64,000 nucleotides of DNA from Mycobacterium sp. GA-2829 (GTDB lineage Bacteria; Actinomycetota; Actinomycetes; Mycobacteriales; Mycobacteriaceae): contig NZ_LQIT01000004.1 in NCBI RefSeq assembly GCF_001499965.1, forward strand, positions 62,001-126,000. The letters are read 5' to 3'. Positions 8,116 to 17,310 of this stretch are shown piece after piece. The translations under genes and the position numbers were made by a program. Within the stretch, counting starts at the first letter, position 1; every line of letters begins with the position of its first letter. Under the pieces are notes generated by a model. That model made no database searches, was not told where the DNA came from, and saw nothing but the letters and a program-made list of their open reading frames with translations.

Positions 8116-9285
8116 GTGTCTATTCAGCTGCACTGGTTCCTCCCCACCTACGGGGACAGCCGCCTCATCGTCGGCGGCGGGCACGGGATGCCCGCGGGCG
8201 CGGCGCACGGCGACCGCGACGCCTCGATCGACTACCTGGGCTCGATCGTGCGGGCCGCCGAATCGTTCGGGTTCACCGGCGCGTTGATCCCGACGGGCGC
8301 CTGGTGTGAGGACGCGTTCATCACCGCCGCGCTGCTGGCCCGCGAGACGACGTCGCTGGCGTTCCTGGTCGCGTTCCGGCCCGGACTGGTCAGCCCGACG
8401 CTGTCGGCTCAGATGGCCGCGACGTTCGCCCGCCATGCCCCGGGCCGCATCCTGCTCAACGTCGTCGTCGGCGGCGAGGCGCACGAACAGCGCGCGTTCG
8501 GTGACCACCTCGACAAGGACGGCCGCTACCAGCGTTGCGACGAGTTCCTCGAGGTCGTGCGCCGGCTGTGGGCCGGAGAGAGCGTGTCGCTCGACGGCGA
8601 GCACATCCAGGTCGAGAACGCCGCGATCCCGACGCTGCCGAATCCGGTGCCGCCGTTGTACTTCGGTGGCAGCTCGGCCGCCGCGGGCCCGGTCGCCGCC
8701 AAGCACGCCGACGTCTACCTCACCTGGGGTGAGCCGCCCGCCGCGGTGCGCGAGAAGATCGAGTGGATTCGCGGGCTCGCCGAGAAGGAGGGCCGCGACG
8801 TCCGCTTCGGCATCCGCCTGCACACGATCTCGCGCGACACCTCCGACGAGGCGTGGCAGCAGGCCGACCGGCTGGTCGCCGCGCTCGACGAGGAGACCGT
8901 GCGCAAGGCGCAGGAAGGGTTGCACCGCAGCCAGTCCGAGGGGCAGAAGCGCATGCTCGCCCTGCACGAGGAGAACCGCCGCAACGGCAGCTGGAACGAC
9001 GCCCGCAGCCTCGAGGTCGCCCCGAACCTGTGGGCCGGTGTCGGGCTGGTGCGCGGCGGCGCGGGCACCGCGCTGGTGGGCAGCCACGTCGAGGTGGCCG
9101 ACCGGATCGCCGAGTACGCCGAGATCGGCATCGACGAGTTCATCTTCTCGGGCTACCCGCATCTGGAGGAGCTGTTCTGGTTCGGCGAGGGTGTGGTGCC
9201 CCTGCTGCGTGAGCGCGGTCTGTTCAAGGGGCAGGCGACGTCGACGGCGTCGTCGCACATTCCGTTCATCGGCGCACAGCGGTGA
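8116..9285 (+). CDS. ssuD: FMNH2-dependent alkanesulfonate monooxygenase
   Basis: A 389-residue luciferase-like monooxygenase of the SsuD type. It opens with QLHWFLPTYGDSR and contains RILLNVVVGGEAHEQRAFGD and LYFGGSSAAAGPVAAKHADVYLTWGEP, all close to known alkanesulfonate monooxygenases. Family members cleave sulfonates to sulfite and aldehyde. The GTG at 8116 has an AAGGAG ribosome-binding site 6 bases upstream, so it is preferred over longer readings of the frame. The gene starts 10 bases after the previous monooxygenase and overlaps sfnB by four bases (GTGA). No SsuABC transporter is adjacent. Confidence 0.88.
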   Translation: MSIQLHWFLPTYGDSRLIVGGGHGMPAGAAHGDRDASIDYLGSIVRAAESFGFTGALIPTGAWCEDAFITAALLARETTSLAFLVAFRPGLVSPTLSAQMAATFARHAPGRILLNVVVGGEAHEQRAFGDHLDKDGRYQRCDEFLEVVRRLWAGESVSLDGEHIQVENAAIPTLPNPVPPLYFGGSSAAAGPVAAKHADVYLTWGEPPAAVREKIEWIRGLAEKEGRDVRFGIRLHTISRDTSDEAWQQADRLVAALDEETVRKAQEGLHRSQSEGQKRMLALHEENRRNGSWNDARSLEVAPNLWAGVGLVRGGAGTALVGSHVEVADRIAEYAEIGIDEFIFSGYPHLEELFWFGEGVVPLLRERGLFKGQATSTASSHIPFIGAQR

Positions 9286-10478
9286 CGGTGATCGCCTCTG
9301 CCGAAGACGCTTTGGATGTCGCGGCGAAGCTGTCCGCGGAGTTCGACGCCGAGGCGTCGGCCCGCGATACCGAACGTCGGTTGCCCCACGAGCAGGTCAA
9401 GGCGCTCAAAGATGCTGGGCTGCTGGCAATCTCGGTGCCCATCGAACACGGTGGCATAGACGCGCCCGCAACGGTCCTGGCCGAGGTGTTCCGGCTGATC
9501 GCCCACGCCGACCCGTCGCTGTCACAGATCCCCCACTCGCACTTCGTGTTCCTCGAGGCGCTGCGACTGCAGGGCACCGACGAGCAGCAGACGTTCTTCT
9601 ACCGGCAGGTGCTCGACGGGGCACTGCTGGCCAACGCGCAGTCCGAGCGGGGTCCGCATCCGATCGACGTCGACACCACGACGCTCACGCGGCGCCCCTC
9701 GGGCGATTACGTGCTGACCGGTCGCAAGTTCTACTCCACCGGTGCGCTGTTCGCGGACTGGCTGGTGGTGCGGGCGTCGTTGGACGACGGGTCGGTGCCG
9801 ACGGCGTCGACGCCGAAGGCCATCGCGTTCGTGCCCCGTGACGCCGACGGTGTGGAGGTCGTCGACGACTGGGAGGGTATGGGCCAGCGGACGACGGCGT
9901 CGGGCACGGTGACGCTGTCCGACGTCGTGGTGCCCGCCGACCGGGTGGTGCCGTTCTCGCCGATCTTCGCCGAGCCGACGACCTACGGTGCGCGAGCGCA
10001 GTTGCTGCACAGTGCAATCGACGTCGGCATCGCGACGGGTGCGTTGGCCGCGGGGGTGCGCCAGGCCGAACGGGCCCGCCCGCACTTCGAGGCCAACGTC
10101 GCGACGGCCGCCGACGATCCGACGCTGATCCAGGCCGCCGGCGAGTTGGCGGTCACGGTGCGTGGGGCGCAGGCGTTGCTCGTCGAGGCCGCGCGGGCGG
10201 TGGACGCCGCGACCGAGCATCTGACCGAGGAGTCGGCGGCCGCGGCGTCCGTGGCTGTCGCGGTGGCGAAGGTGGCCGCGGTGCGCGCGTCGCTGGAGGC
10301 GGCGACCGGGCTGTTCGAATTGGGCGGCACGCGAAGCGCATCGCTGTCGGGCAATCTGTCACGCTACTGGCGCGATGCCCGCACGCATACGCTGCACGAT
10401 CCGGTGCGGTGGAAGCTGCAGCACATCGGCCGCTACACGCTCTCGGGTACGCGCCCACCCCGCCACGGCCAGATCTAG
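9282..10478 (+). CDS. sfnB: SfnB family sulfur acquisition oxidoreductase
   Basis: A 398-residue acyl-CoA-dehydrogenase-fold flavoprotein. The pattern AHADPSLSQIPHSHFVFLE and the segment around LLANAQSERG are typical of SfnB proteins, which work with two-component monooxygenases in sulfone and sulfonate use. The GTG start overlaps the ssuD stop, so the three genes form one operon. The last codon meets the convergent downstream gene inside a shared CTAG, where both stop codons overlap. The family assignment is good; the exact reaction is not established here. Confidence 0.78.
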   Translation: MTVIASAEDALDVAAKLSAEFDAEASARDTERRLPHEQVKALKDAGLLAISVPIEHGGIDAPATVLAEVFRLIAHADPSLSQIPHSHFVFLEALRLQGTDEQQTFFYRQVLDGALLANAQSERGPHPIDVDTTTLTRRPSGDYVLTGRKFYSTGALFADWLVVRASLDDGSVPTASTPKAIAFVPRDADGVEVVDDWEGMGQRTTASGTVTLSDVVVPADRVVPFSPIFAEPTTYGARAQLLHSAIDVGIATGALAAGVRQAERARPHFEANVATAADDPTLIQAAGELAVTVRGAQALLVEAARAVDAATEHLTEESAAAASVAVAVAKVAAVRASLEAATGLFELGGTRSASLSGNLSRYWRDARTHTLHDPVRWKLQHIGRYTLSGTRPPRHGQI

Positions 10479-11665
10479 GTGTAGAGCGTGATCGGCTGCA
10501 CGTCGCCGGTCAGGTAGTGCGCGCCGACCTCGAGCTTCTTGTAGTCGACGGGGTCGTGGAGGGAATGCGTACGGATGTTGCGCCAGAACAGATCCAGGCC
10601 CACCTCGCTGCGCGCGGAACTGGAACCAGTGACCTCGTAGACCCGGTGGGCCACCTCGAGCGCGGTCTCGGTGGCGACGACCTTTAGCTGCGCGATGCCG
10701 ATCTCGGCCTCGGTGCGGTCGGCGGCGGTGATGTCGGCGCCCCGCGCGATCGCCGCGTCGAAACGGGTGTTCCACCGATCGGCCAACGCCTCGACCGCGG
10801 CCGTGCGTGACAGCAGCTCACCGAAGACGCGCTGCACGAACGGGTCTCGCGAATAATGCTCGACATTGCTGAGCAGCCACGCACCGCGCCGGTCCAACGT
10901 CAGCTGACGTGCTCGCGCCACCGCGCCCTCGGCGATCCCCAAGTAGAGGTTGCCGAAGCCGAGCTGCACCCCCGGCGTGACGAGCGTCGAGTACGGTTCC
11001 TCCCCCACCTCGCCGAGCACATCGTCGGGGGCGACGGCGACGTCGCGGAAGTCGACGCTGCCGCTGGCCGACAGCCGCTGCCCCAAAGCGTCCCAGTCAC
11101 CGGCGAATTCGACACCGTCACGGTCGTGTTCGACCACCAGCGCCAGCACCCGGCCGTCGATCGCGGCCATCACCAGCGTGACGTCCCCGGTCGACGCGCC
11201 GGTCGCGAAGCGCTTGCGTCCGTTGAGCCGGTAGCCGTCCAAGTCCGGGGTGAGCACGAGGTCGGGGTCGACGGGGTTGACCGCATCACCCCACAGCCAG
11301 CTGCCTTCCGCCGACGCGGTGAACCAGTGTTCCCACCGCTCCGCAGCGCCGAAGAACACGATGCTGGCCTGGTTGCAGTAGTGGTAGCTCAGGATCTGCG
11401 CGATCGACGCGTCCTGGCGCGCGAGGATGCGCACCGCCCGCAACCCCGTCGACCAGTGGCCGCCGTGTCCGCCGTACTCGACGGGGATCAGCAGGTTCGC
11501 CAGCCCCGAGTCCTTGAGCAGTTTGAGTTCGGCGTCGGGTTGCTGGTTGGCGCGGTCGCGCGCCAACGCATCGCGGGCGAGAAGCTGCCCGACCTCGTCG
11601 GCGACAGCGTCCCAACGGTCGGTCTCATCGGTGGTCAGCGGGGTGATCCATGGGGTCCGTGGCAC
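10475..11665 (-). CDS. DszC-like flavin-dependent monooxygenase (acyl-CoA dehydrogenase fold)
   Basis: A 396-residue protein of the acyl-CoA dehydrogenase superfamily, closest in style to DszC dibenzothiophene monooxygenase and its relatives: SGLANLLIPVEYGGHG, SYHYCNQASIVFF, WDALGQRLSASGSVDFRDV and the C-terminal HSLHDPVDYKKLEVG. These enzymes use FMNH2 and oxygen to oxidise sulfur or nitrogen. It is read leftward, 60 bases after the esterase gene, and converges on sfnB. It may therefore be expressed with the ABC operon on its right but act with the sulfur genes on its left; this is inference. Confidence 0.75.
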   Translation of the reverse strand: MPRTPWITPLTTDETDRWDAVADEVGQLLARDALARDRANQQPDAELKLLKDSGLANLLIPVEYGGHGGHWSTGLRAVRILARQDASIAQILSYHYCNQASIVFFGAAERWEHWFTASAEGSWLWGDAVNPVDPDLVLTPDLDGYRLNGRKRFATGASTGDVTLVMAAIDGRVLALVVEHDRDGVEFAGDWDALGQRLSASGSVDFRDVAVAPDDVLGEVGEEPYSTLVTPGVQLGFGNLYLGIAEGAVARARQLTLDRRGAWLLSNVEHYSRDPFVQRVFGELLSRTAAVEALADRWNTRFDAAIARGADITAADRTEAEIGIAQLKVVATETALEVAHRVYEVTGSSSARSEVGLDLFWRNIRTHSLHDPVDYKKLEVGAHYLTGDVQPITLYT

Positions 11666-11725
11666 CGGCCCACCCTATGGACGCCCCGCATCGGGGTCAC
11701 GGGTTCTGCTCGGTGAGAACAGAAG

Positions 11726-12676
11726 TCAGAGCTGGCGCAGCCGCCGCACCCGGTCGGCCATCGTGCGGCGGGCCACGGCCGTGTCGAACGCGAACGTGTC
11801 GAAGCCGTGTGGACATCCGGGGTGGACGTGGAGTTCGGTGGGCACACCGGCCGCGGCGAGGCGGCGGGCGTACTCGACGTCCTCGGCGCGGAAGATGTCG
11901 AGGTCGCCGGTGTCGATGTAGGTCGGTGGGAGCCCGGTGAGGTCGGTGGCGCGGGCGGGCGCCGCGTAGGGCGACGGGTCGGAGTCGCCGAGCAGCGCCG
12001 ACCATCCGGTGATGTTGTCGTCGTAGCTCCAGATGAGCAGCTCCGCGGGCAGCTGTGGATCCGGCGTGGTGGTGCGGTCGTCGATCATCGGATAGATCAA
12101 CAGCTGCAACGCAATCGACGGGCCGCCGCGGTCGCGGGCGAGCAGCGCGACACCGGCGGCCAACCCGCCGCCCGCGCTGTCACCGCCGACGGCGATGCGG
12201 GTGGGATCGACGCCGAGCCGCGACGCCGAGGAGGCCAGCCACTGCAGCGCGGCGTAGCAGTCCTCGACCGGTGTCGGGTCGGGATGTTCCGGCGCCACGC
12301 GGTAGTCGACGACCAGCGCGGGAACCCCGGACGCCGCGACGTACTCGCGGACCACCGAATCGTAAGTGGCGCCGACGTCGTCGAGGGCGAGGATCATCCC
12401 GCCGCCGTGCAGGTACAGCAGCGCGGCACTGGACGGCGCGCTCGAGGTGGGCCGGTACCACCGCAACGGCAGGTCGGCGCCGTCGGCAGTGGTCAGCGTG
12501 TACTCGTCGACCGCGACGCCGTCGAAGGTGGGCCGCGCCGCCGCCACCGCGTCGAACAGGGCCTTGGCGTTGACGCGCCGGGTGGCGACGTCGCCGACCT
12601 CCGGCGGGTCTGCGGGTTCGGGGGCAGCGAATGCTGCCAGCGCCGCGGCGACGTCGGGATCGATGGTCAGCGCCAT
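11726..12676 (-). CDS. Alpha/beta hydrolase, hormone-sensitive-lipase family
   Basis: A 316-residue esterase. Residues 90-93 are the oxyanion-hole motif HGGG, and residues 165-169 are GDSAG with the nucleophile Ser167. The acid and the histidine are in the C-terminal segment that contains HVHPGCPHGFD. This arrangement is typical of the HSL/bacterial arylacetamide-deacetylase-like esterases; the substrate is unknown. There is no signal peptide. It begins 9 bases after the stop codon of the ABC ATPase and probably belongs to that transcription unit, suggesting that it processes an imported ester. Confidence 0.85.
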   Translation of the reverse strand: MALTIDPDVAAALAAFAAPEPADPPEVGDVATRRVNAKALFDAVAAARPTFDGVAVDEYTLTTADGADLPLRWYRPTSSAPSSAALLYLHGGGMILALDDVGATYDSVVREYVAASGVPALVVDYRVAPEHPDPTPVEDCYAALQWLASSASRLGVDPTRIAVGGDSAGGGLAAGVALLARDRGGPSIALQLLIYPMIDDRTTTPDPQLPAELLIWSYDDNITGWSALLGDSDPSPYAAPARATDLTGLPPTYIDTGDLDIFRAEDVEYARRLAAAGVPTELHVHPGCPHGFDTFAFDTAVARRTMADRVRRLRQL

Positions 12677-12685
12677 GACCCCACC

Positions 12686-13726
12686 CTAGGCGTCGATCCG
12701 CGCACCGGAGGCGCCGTCGAAGAGGTGCACGCGTTCGGCCCGGACGTCGACGGCGACCGGATCACCGGGCACAGGCACGTCGGGCCACGACGCGACGGTC
12801 GCCGCCTCGACCACCGCGGTCAGCCGGTGTGCACCCGCCCGAATGATCAACACGTAACGGGGACCGAGCAATTCGACCAGCTCGACCTGGCCGTTCCCGT
12901 CGCGGTGAGGTGTCACCAACAGGTCTTCGGGACGCACCCCGAGCGTGACGGCGTCAGTGAGACCGCGCACGGTGAACAGTCTGCCCGCGAGCCGTCCGTC
13001 GAGCAGGTTCATGCTCGGCGATCCGATGAACCCGGCGACGAACGTGTTGGCCGGGCGGCGGTACAGCTCGGCCGGTGTCCCCCGCTGTTCGATGCGCCCG
13101 GCGCGCAGCACGACGAGTTGGTCGGCGATCGTCATCGCCTCCTCCTGGTCATGGGTGACGTACAGCGCGGTGATCCCGGTGTCCTGTTGCAGGCGGCGGA
13201 TTTCCGACCGCAGCTCCACGCGAAGCTTGGCGTCGAGGTTGCTCAGCGGTTCGTCGAACAGGAACACCGACGGCGTGCGCACCAGGGCCCGCGCGATCGC
13301 GACGCGCTGCTGCTGACCGCCGGACAGCTGCCGGGGTTTCCGGTCGAGCAGCGCCGTGATGCCGACCCGTTCGGCCGCCTCGCCGACGCGCCGGGTCACC
13401 TCATCGCGCGCGACACCGTTGTTGCGCAACGGGAATCCGATGTTGCCCGCCACGGTGAGATGGGGATACAGGGCGTAGTTCTGGAAGACCATCGCGACGT
13501 CGCGTTCGCGCGGGGTGGCGCGGGTGACGTCGCGGTCGCCGATGCGAACCGCTCCCCCGTCGGCGCCCTCCAACCCGGCGACGATGCGCAGCGTCGTGGA
13601 CTTACCGCAGCCCGAGGGCCCGACGAGCACGGTCAACGACCCGTCGGGCAGGGTGAGGCTCACGTCGTCGACGACGGTGGCCTCCCCGTACGTCTTGGTC
13701 AGACCGGCGAGTTCGATGGTGCTCAC
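12686..13726 (-). CDS. Carbohydrate-type ABC transporter ATP-binding protein (MalK/UgpC-like)
   Basis: A 346-residue ATPase that drives the importer encoded just upstream. Walker A is GPSGCGKST (36-44), the signature LSGGQ is at 134-138 and the Walker B Asp-Glu is at 158-159. Residues from about 240 form the regulatory OB-fold domain typical of MalK/UgpC/MsmK proteins. The true start is the GTG at 13726, which overlaps the permease stop codon (GTGA); the frame is open further upstream but without support. The assignment as subunit of a sugar-type importer is secure, the substrate is not. Confidence 0.92.
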   Translation of the reverse strand: MSTIELAGLTKTYGEATVVDDVSLTLPDGSLTVLVGPSGCGKSTTLRIVAGLEGADGGAVRIGDRDVTRATPRERDVAMVFQNYALYPHLTVAGNIGFPLRNNGVARDEVTRRVGEAAERVGITALLDRKPRQLSGGQQQRVAIARALVRTPSVFLFDEPLSNLDAKLRVELRSEIRRLQQDTGITALYVTHDQEEAMTIADQLVVLRAGRIEQRGTPAELYRRPANTFVAGFIGSPSMNLLDGRLAGRLFTVRGLTDAVTLGVRPEDLLVTPHRDGNGQVELVELLGPRYVLIIRAGAHRLTAVVEAATVASWPDVPVPGDPVAVDVRAERVHLFDGASGARIDA

Positions 13727-14514
13727 TTGGTGGCTCCCGTGGTGAGGCCGCCGACGAGGTAGCGCTGAGCGGCCAGGGCGAGGACGTAGACGGGCAGGAC
13801 ACCGAGCAGTCCGGCGGCGGCCTGCTGGCCGAACTGCACGTTGCGGTCCCCCTGGAACAGGGACAGCCCGACCGTGAGGGTCTGGCTCTCCTTCGTGACG
13901 GCGAGGTAGACGGCGAACAGGAAGTCGTTGTAGCTCAGGAAGAACACCACCAGCAGCGCTGCCACGATGCCCGGCCACAGCAGCGGCAGGACGACCTTGC
14001 GGAACGCCGCGGCGACCGAGAGCCCGTCGATGACGGCGGCCTCGTCGATCTCGACGGGGATGCGGCGGACGAACCCGTCGAGCAGCCACACCGCGACGGG
14101 TGCGCTGGCGATGCCGTTGACCAGGATCAGCCCGCCGACGCTGTTGGTCAGCCCGGCGTGGCGCAGCAGGAAGAACAGCGGGATGATCGCGACGATCGGC
14201 GGGGCGCAGTAGCTGGCGAGCAGCACGGTCAGCAACCGATCACCCCGGGTGTGCCGGGCGGTGAAATACGCTGCGGGCGCGGCGATCACGACAGCGAGCA
14301 GCGCCGCGCCGACCGCCGAGATCCACGAGTTGCCCAGCATGGTGCCGAGTTCGATGGTGTCGAAGACCTTGACGAAGTTGTCCAGCGTCAGCGACGTGGG
14401 TAGCAGGCTGGAGTTCAGCACGTCCTCGGCGGGCCGCACGGCCAGCGACAGCAGATACCCCAGCGGCACCAACGAGACGATCACCGCAGCGACGAGCGCG
14501 ACCCGCGTCCTCAT
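13723..14514 (-). CDS. ABC transporter permease (MalG-like)
   Basis: A 263-residue inner-membrane permease with six predicted helices. The EAA loop reads EIDEAAVIDGLSVAAAFRKV, followed by LPLLWPGI, which contacts the ATPase. The ATG at 14514 overlaps the stop of the preceding permease by four bases (ATGA), which fixes the start. It pairs with the MalF-like permease and the lipoprotein encoded upstream. Substrates of this subfamily are mostly sugars, polyols or glycerol phosphodiesters. Confidence 0.9.
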   Translation of the reverse strand: MRTRVALVAAVIVSLVPLGYLLSLAVRPAEDVLNSSLLPTSLTLDNFVKVFDTIELGTMLGNSWISAVGAALLAVVIAAPAAYFTARHTRGDRLLTVLLASYCAPPIVAIIPLFFLLRHAGLTNSVGGLILVNGIASAPVAVWLLDGFVRRIPVEIDEAAVIDGLSVAAAFRKVVLPLLWPGIVAALLVVFFLSYNDFLFAVYLAVTKESQTLTVGLSLFQGDRNVQFGQQAAAGLLGVLPVYVLALAAQRYLVGGLTTGATK

Positions 14515-15380
14515 CCGTCGGCCTTCACCGCGCGGGCGCGCAGCCCGGTCACCACCGTCGCGACGGCGCCGACCACGAACGCGAACACCAGCGTCTGGGC
14601 GGCGGCGGTGCCCATGTCGAAGCTGCCACGCAGCCCGGTCTGGTAGATGACATACGGCGACAACGACGTCGAGAAGCCCGGACCGCCGGAGGTGATGACG
14701 ACGATGAGGTCGAACACCTTGTAGCCGATGACCAACTCGAGCACGGTGACGGCCCAGATCGTCGGGGCGATCGCCGGCCACGTCACGGTGGTGAACGTCC
14801 GCCACGGGGTGGCGCCGTCGATGCGGGCGGACTCCAGCAGTTCAGGTCGCACCACGCCGAGCGCCGCGAACGCGATGAGGATCGCGAACGGTGTCCACTG
14901 CCAGATGTGGATGGCCAACAGCACGACGAACGCGCCGACCCCGGAGCCCAGTGGGTTGATCCCGCCCATGCCGATCGCGGAGAAAACACCCGCCAGCCCA
15001 CCGCCGACCGGCGCCAGCAGCAGCTTCCACGCCACCCCCACCAGCACCGGGGCGGTCACCAGCGGCAGCAGGAACAGCGCACCCACCACCCCGAACCGGG
15101 TGCCGCGGTGACGCAGCAGCACCGCGAGCGCCAACCCGAGCGCGGTCGTCACGACCGCGGCCAGCACGGCGAACACCGTCGACTTGATCAGTGACGGCGT
15201 GAAGGCCGGGGATGCAAAGGCATTCGCGAAGTTCTCGGCGCCGGTGAAGCTGCGCAACGGTTTCGCCAGCGACGAGTCGGTGACCGCGAGCGCGATCAGG
15301 TAGACCGTCGGGTAGACCAGGAACAGCGTCAACCCGGCGATGGCGGGCAGCGCCAGCCACAGCGGGACGCGGCGCGTCAT
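14511..15380 (-). CDS. ABC transporter permease (MalF-like)
   Basis: A 289-residue permease with about six helices and an EAA loop LLESARIDGATPWRTF followed by TVTWPAI. The ATG at 15380 overlaps the stop codon of the binding-protein gene by four bases, so the four transporter genes are translationally coupled. The family places it as the first permease of a CUT1-type sugar importer. Nothing in the protein reveals the ligand. Confidence 0.9.
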   Translation of the reverse strand: MTRRVPLWLALPAIAGLTLFLVYPTVYLIALAVTDSSLAKPLRSFTGAENFANAFASPAFTPSLIKSTVFAVLAAVVTTALGLALAVLLRHRGTRFGVVGALFLLPLVTAPVLVGVAWKLLLAPVGGGLAGVFSAIGMGGINPLGSGVGAFVVLLAIHIWQWTPFAILIAFAALGVVRPELLESARIDGATPWRTFTTVTWPAIAPTIWAVTVLELVIGYKVFDLIVVITSGGPGFSTSLSPYVIYQTGLRGSFDMGTAAAQTLVFAFVVGAVATVVTGLRARAVKADG

Positions 15381-16729
15381 TGCGTGGCGCTGTCCCAGCT
15401 GGCCTGGGCGTTCTCCAGCGACTGCTCGACGGTCTGGGTGCCGGCGATCGCGAGCGCGAGCTGATCGACCAGGTCCTGCAACAGTTTCGGCGCACCGGCC
15501 TGCTTCGGCCAGACCAGCGGGTCGCCGTTCAGTCCCTCGCGGATCGGCTCGACGGCCTTGGTGACGACCTTCGCGTAGCCGGGTGAGTCGAGCACCTCGC
15601 CGCGCACGGGGTCGATGCCGGCGCCCGCGGTCGAGGACACCGCGAGGTTCTGCGGTGCGGCGGTCGCCCACGCGATGAACGCGGCCGCGGCGTCGACGTT
15701 CTTCGACGCGGTCGAGATGCCGAGGCCGAAACCGGCGTCCAGGGCGGTGCGCGGGGTGGTGTTGGTGCCGCCGACGGGCAGCGACACCGCACCCCAGCGG
15801 CCGGCGATCTTGGAGGCCGTCGGGTCCTCGGCGCGCAGCGCCATATCGGTCCACGTGTCGAGCAAGGCCCCCTGGCCGGTGAGGAAGGCGGTGTTGGCCT
15901 GGTCGAACCCGACCTGCAGCGGGGTGGGCAGCGCGTTGGGGGCGACGTCGATGAGGTGCTGCAGCGCAGCGATCGACGCATCGGAGGTCAACTGCGGTTT
16001 ACCGTTCGCGTCGACGAGGTTGCCGCCGTAACCGGTGAGCCGGTTGATGTACGAGCAGCCCAGGATCATCGGAACCTGCTGGCCGGACACGATCGCGCCG
16101 TAGGCCGCGCCGCGGGCGTCGCGGGTGATCTTCGCGGCGACCTCGTCGTACTCATCCCACGTCGTCGGCGGTGCGACCTTGTACCGGTCGAGCAGTTCGG
16201 CGTTGTAGAAGAGGATGTGGATGTCGCCGTCGTAGGGCAGTCCGTAGCGGCGGTCGTCGAGCAGGGTGTACGGGTCGTAGATCGACTTCAGGTAGCCGGG
16301 CACGTTGAGGTCGGACTGTTTGGCGTCGATCCAGTCGGTGAGGTCGGTGAGCGCACCGGCGTCGACCAGGTCACCCAGGCCGAAGTAGAAGTAGTCGAAG
16401 ATGTCGAATTCGCCTGTGCCGCTCTGCACGTCGAGGATCTGCTTGCTGGTCAGCTGATCGTAGGGCGCGGCGGTGACATCGAGGATGCCGCCGGTGGCCT
16501 GACGCCACTTGGGGGCGAGGACGTCACGAAACGAGGTGACGTGCGGTTGGTTGACGAGCAGTTTGAGGGTGACGCCCTCGAACCGCCCGGCCACCGGCGT
16601 CTCGGCCGACAGCGCGCTGCCACTACCGGAGGACCCGCACGCGGCGAGGGCGGGTCCCAGAACGGCTGCGCCACCGGCGAGTCCCAGCAGTTGCAGTGCG
16701 CGGCGACGGGTGAAGGCGGGAGGAGTCAC
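15377..16729 (-). CDS. ABC transporter substrate-binding lipoprotein (sugar type)
   Basis: A 450-residue extracytoplasmic binding protein. Residues 8-10 are RRR followed by a hydrophobic stretch and the lipobox LAAC (28-31), indicating a lipoprotein with a possible Tat signal. The body resembles the extracellular solute-binding protein family 1 used by sugar importers. The GTG start has no evident ribosome-binding site; a TACTGT -10 box lies 8 bases upstream on the minus strand, so the mRNA may be leaderless and this would be the first gene of the transporter operon. The ligand is unknown. Confidence 0.9.
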   Translation of the reverse strand: MTPPAFTRRRALQLLGLAGGAAVLGPALAACGSSGSGSALSAETPVAGRFEGVTLKLLVNQPHVTSFRDVLAPKWRQATGGILDVTAAPYDQLTSKQILDVQSGTGEFDIFDYFYFGLGDLVDAGALTDLTDWIDAKQSDLNVPGYLKSIYDPYTLLDDRRYGLPYDGDIHILFYNAELLDRYKVAPPTTWDEYDEVAAKITRDARGAAYGAIVSGQQVPMILGCSYINRLTGYGGNLVDANGKPQLTSDASIAALQHLIDVAPNALPTPLQVGFDQANTAFLTGQGALLDTWTDMALRAEDPTASKIAGRWGAVSLPVGGTNTTPRTALDAGFGLGISTASKNVDAAAAFIAWATAAPQNLAVSSTAGAGIDPVRGEVLDSPGYAKVVTKAVEPIREGLNGDPLVWPKQAGAPKLLQDLVDQLALAIAGTQTVEQSLENAQASWDSATQ

Positions 16730-16798
16730 GACGGGCGACAGTACAAACGCCGCGCGCCGGCCGACAGAGAAAAACTCAGCGCGATCCTGAATCGCGGG

Positions 16799-17266
16799 TC
16801 AGCGGACGGTGTGCCCGCTCAGGATGGACACGCGGTTGAAGGCGTTGATGGTGGTCGCGACCCAGATGACCGCGGAGAGCTCGTCGTCGCCGAGGACCTC
16901 ACGGGCGCGGGCGTATTCGCGTTCGGCGGTGTCGTAGTCGGGAAGCGTGGTGGTGATCTCGGCCAGCCGCAGCGCGGCCTGTTCGCGGTCGTCGAACAGT
17001 TCGGTGTTGCGCCAGACCGACACGGTCGCGAGCTGTTTCGCGCTGACGCCGGCGTCGTCGGCGCGGCGATGGTGTACGTCGAGACAGGACGCGCAGCCGT
17101 TGAGTTGGGACACCCGCACGTTGACGAGTTCCACGAGGGAGCGCGGCAGTCCTGACTCCTCGGCCAACGTGCTGACGGCGGTGGCGACGCCGATCAATGC
17201 CTTGTAGGCCGACGGCGAATGCTTGTCGATGTGCAGGTGGCGGGTGCCCGTCGGGTTTTCTGACAC
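16799..17266 (-). CDS. AhpD-like carboxymuconolactone decarboxylase family protein
   Basis: A 155-residue alkylhydroperoxidase AhpD-fold protein. The redox motif is CASC (Cys58 and Cys61) followed by His65 in CASCLDVHH, the pattern of AhpD-type peroxidatic proteins. It probably acts in the cytoplasm on hydroperoxides, using a thiol donor. The GTG start is followed by SENPTGTRHL; no better start is seen. It lies 69 bases upstream of the ABC operon on the same strand and could be transcribed with it, although the likely promoter at 16738 suggests separate units. Confidence 0.85.
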   Translation of the reverse strand: MSENPTGTRHLHIDKHSPSAYKALIGVATAVSTLAEESGLPRSLVELVNVRVSQLNGCASCLDVHHRRADDAGVSAKQLATVSVWRNTELFDDREQAALRLAEITTTLPDYDTAEREYARAREVLGDDELSAVIWVATTINAFNRVSILSGHTVR

Positions 17267-17310
17267 TTCACGATGCTACGCAGCGCCGCGCGGCGTTCGG
17301 CGGAGCCGAC

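Noticed and set aside
11807-13762. Plus-strand frame of 651 codons opposite the esterase and ABC ATPase genes
   Set aside because: Walker and esterase motifs are on the minus strand; the plus frame is a GC artefact.
12686-16729. Importer as a sulfonate transporter
   Set aside because: Subunit types (MalK-like ATPase with OB domain, MalF/MalG permeases, sugar-type lipoprotein) differ from SsuABC; only proximity suggested it.
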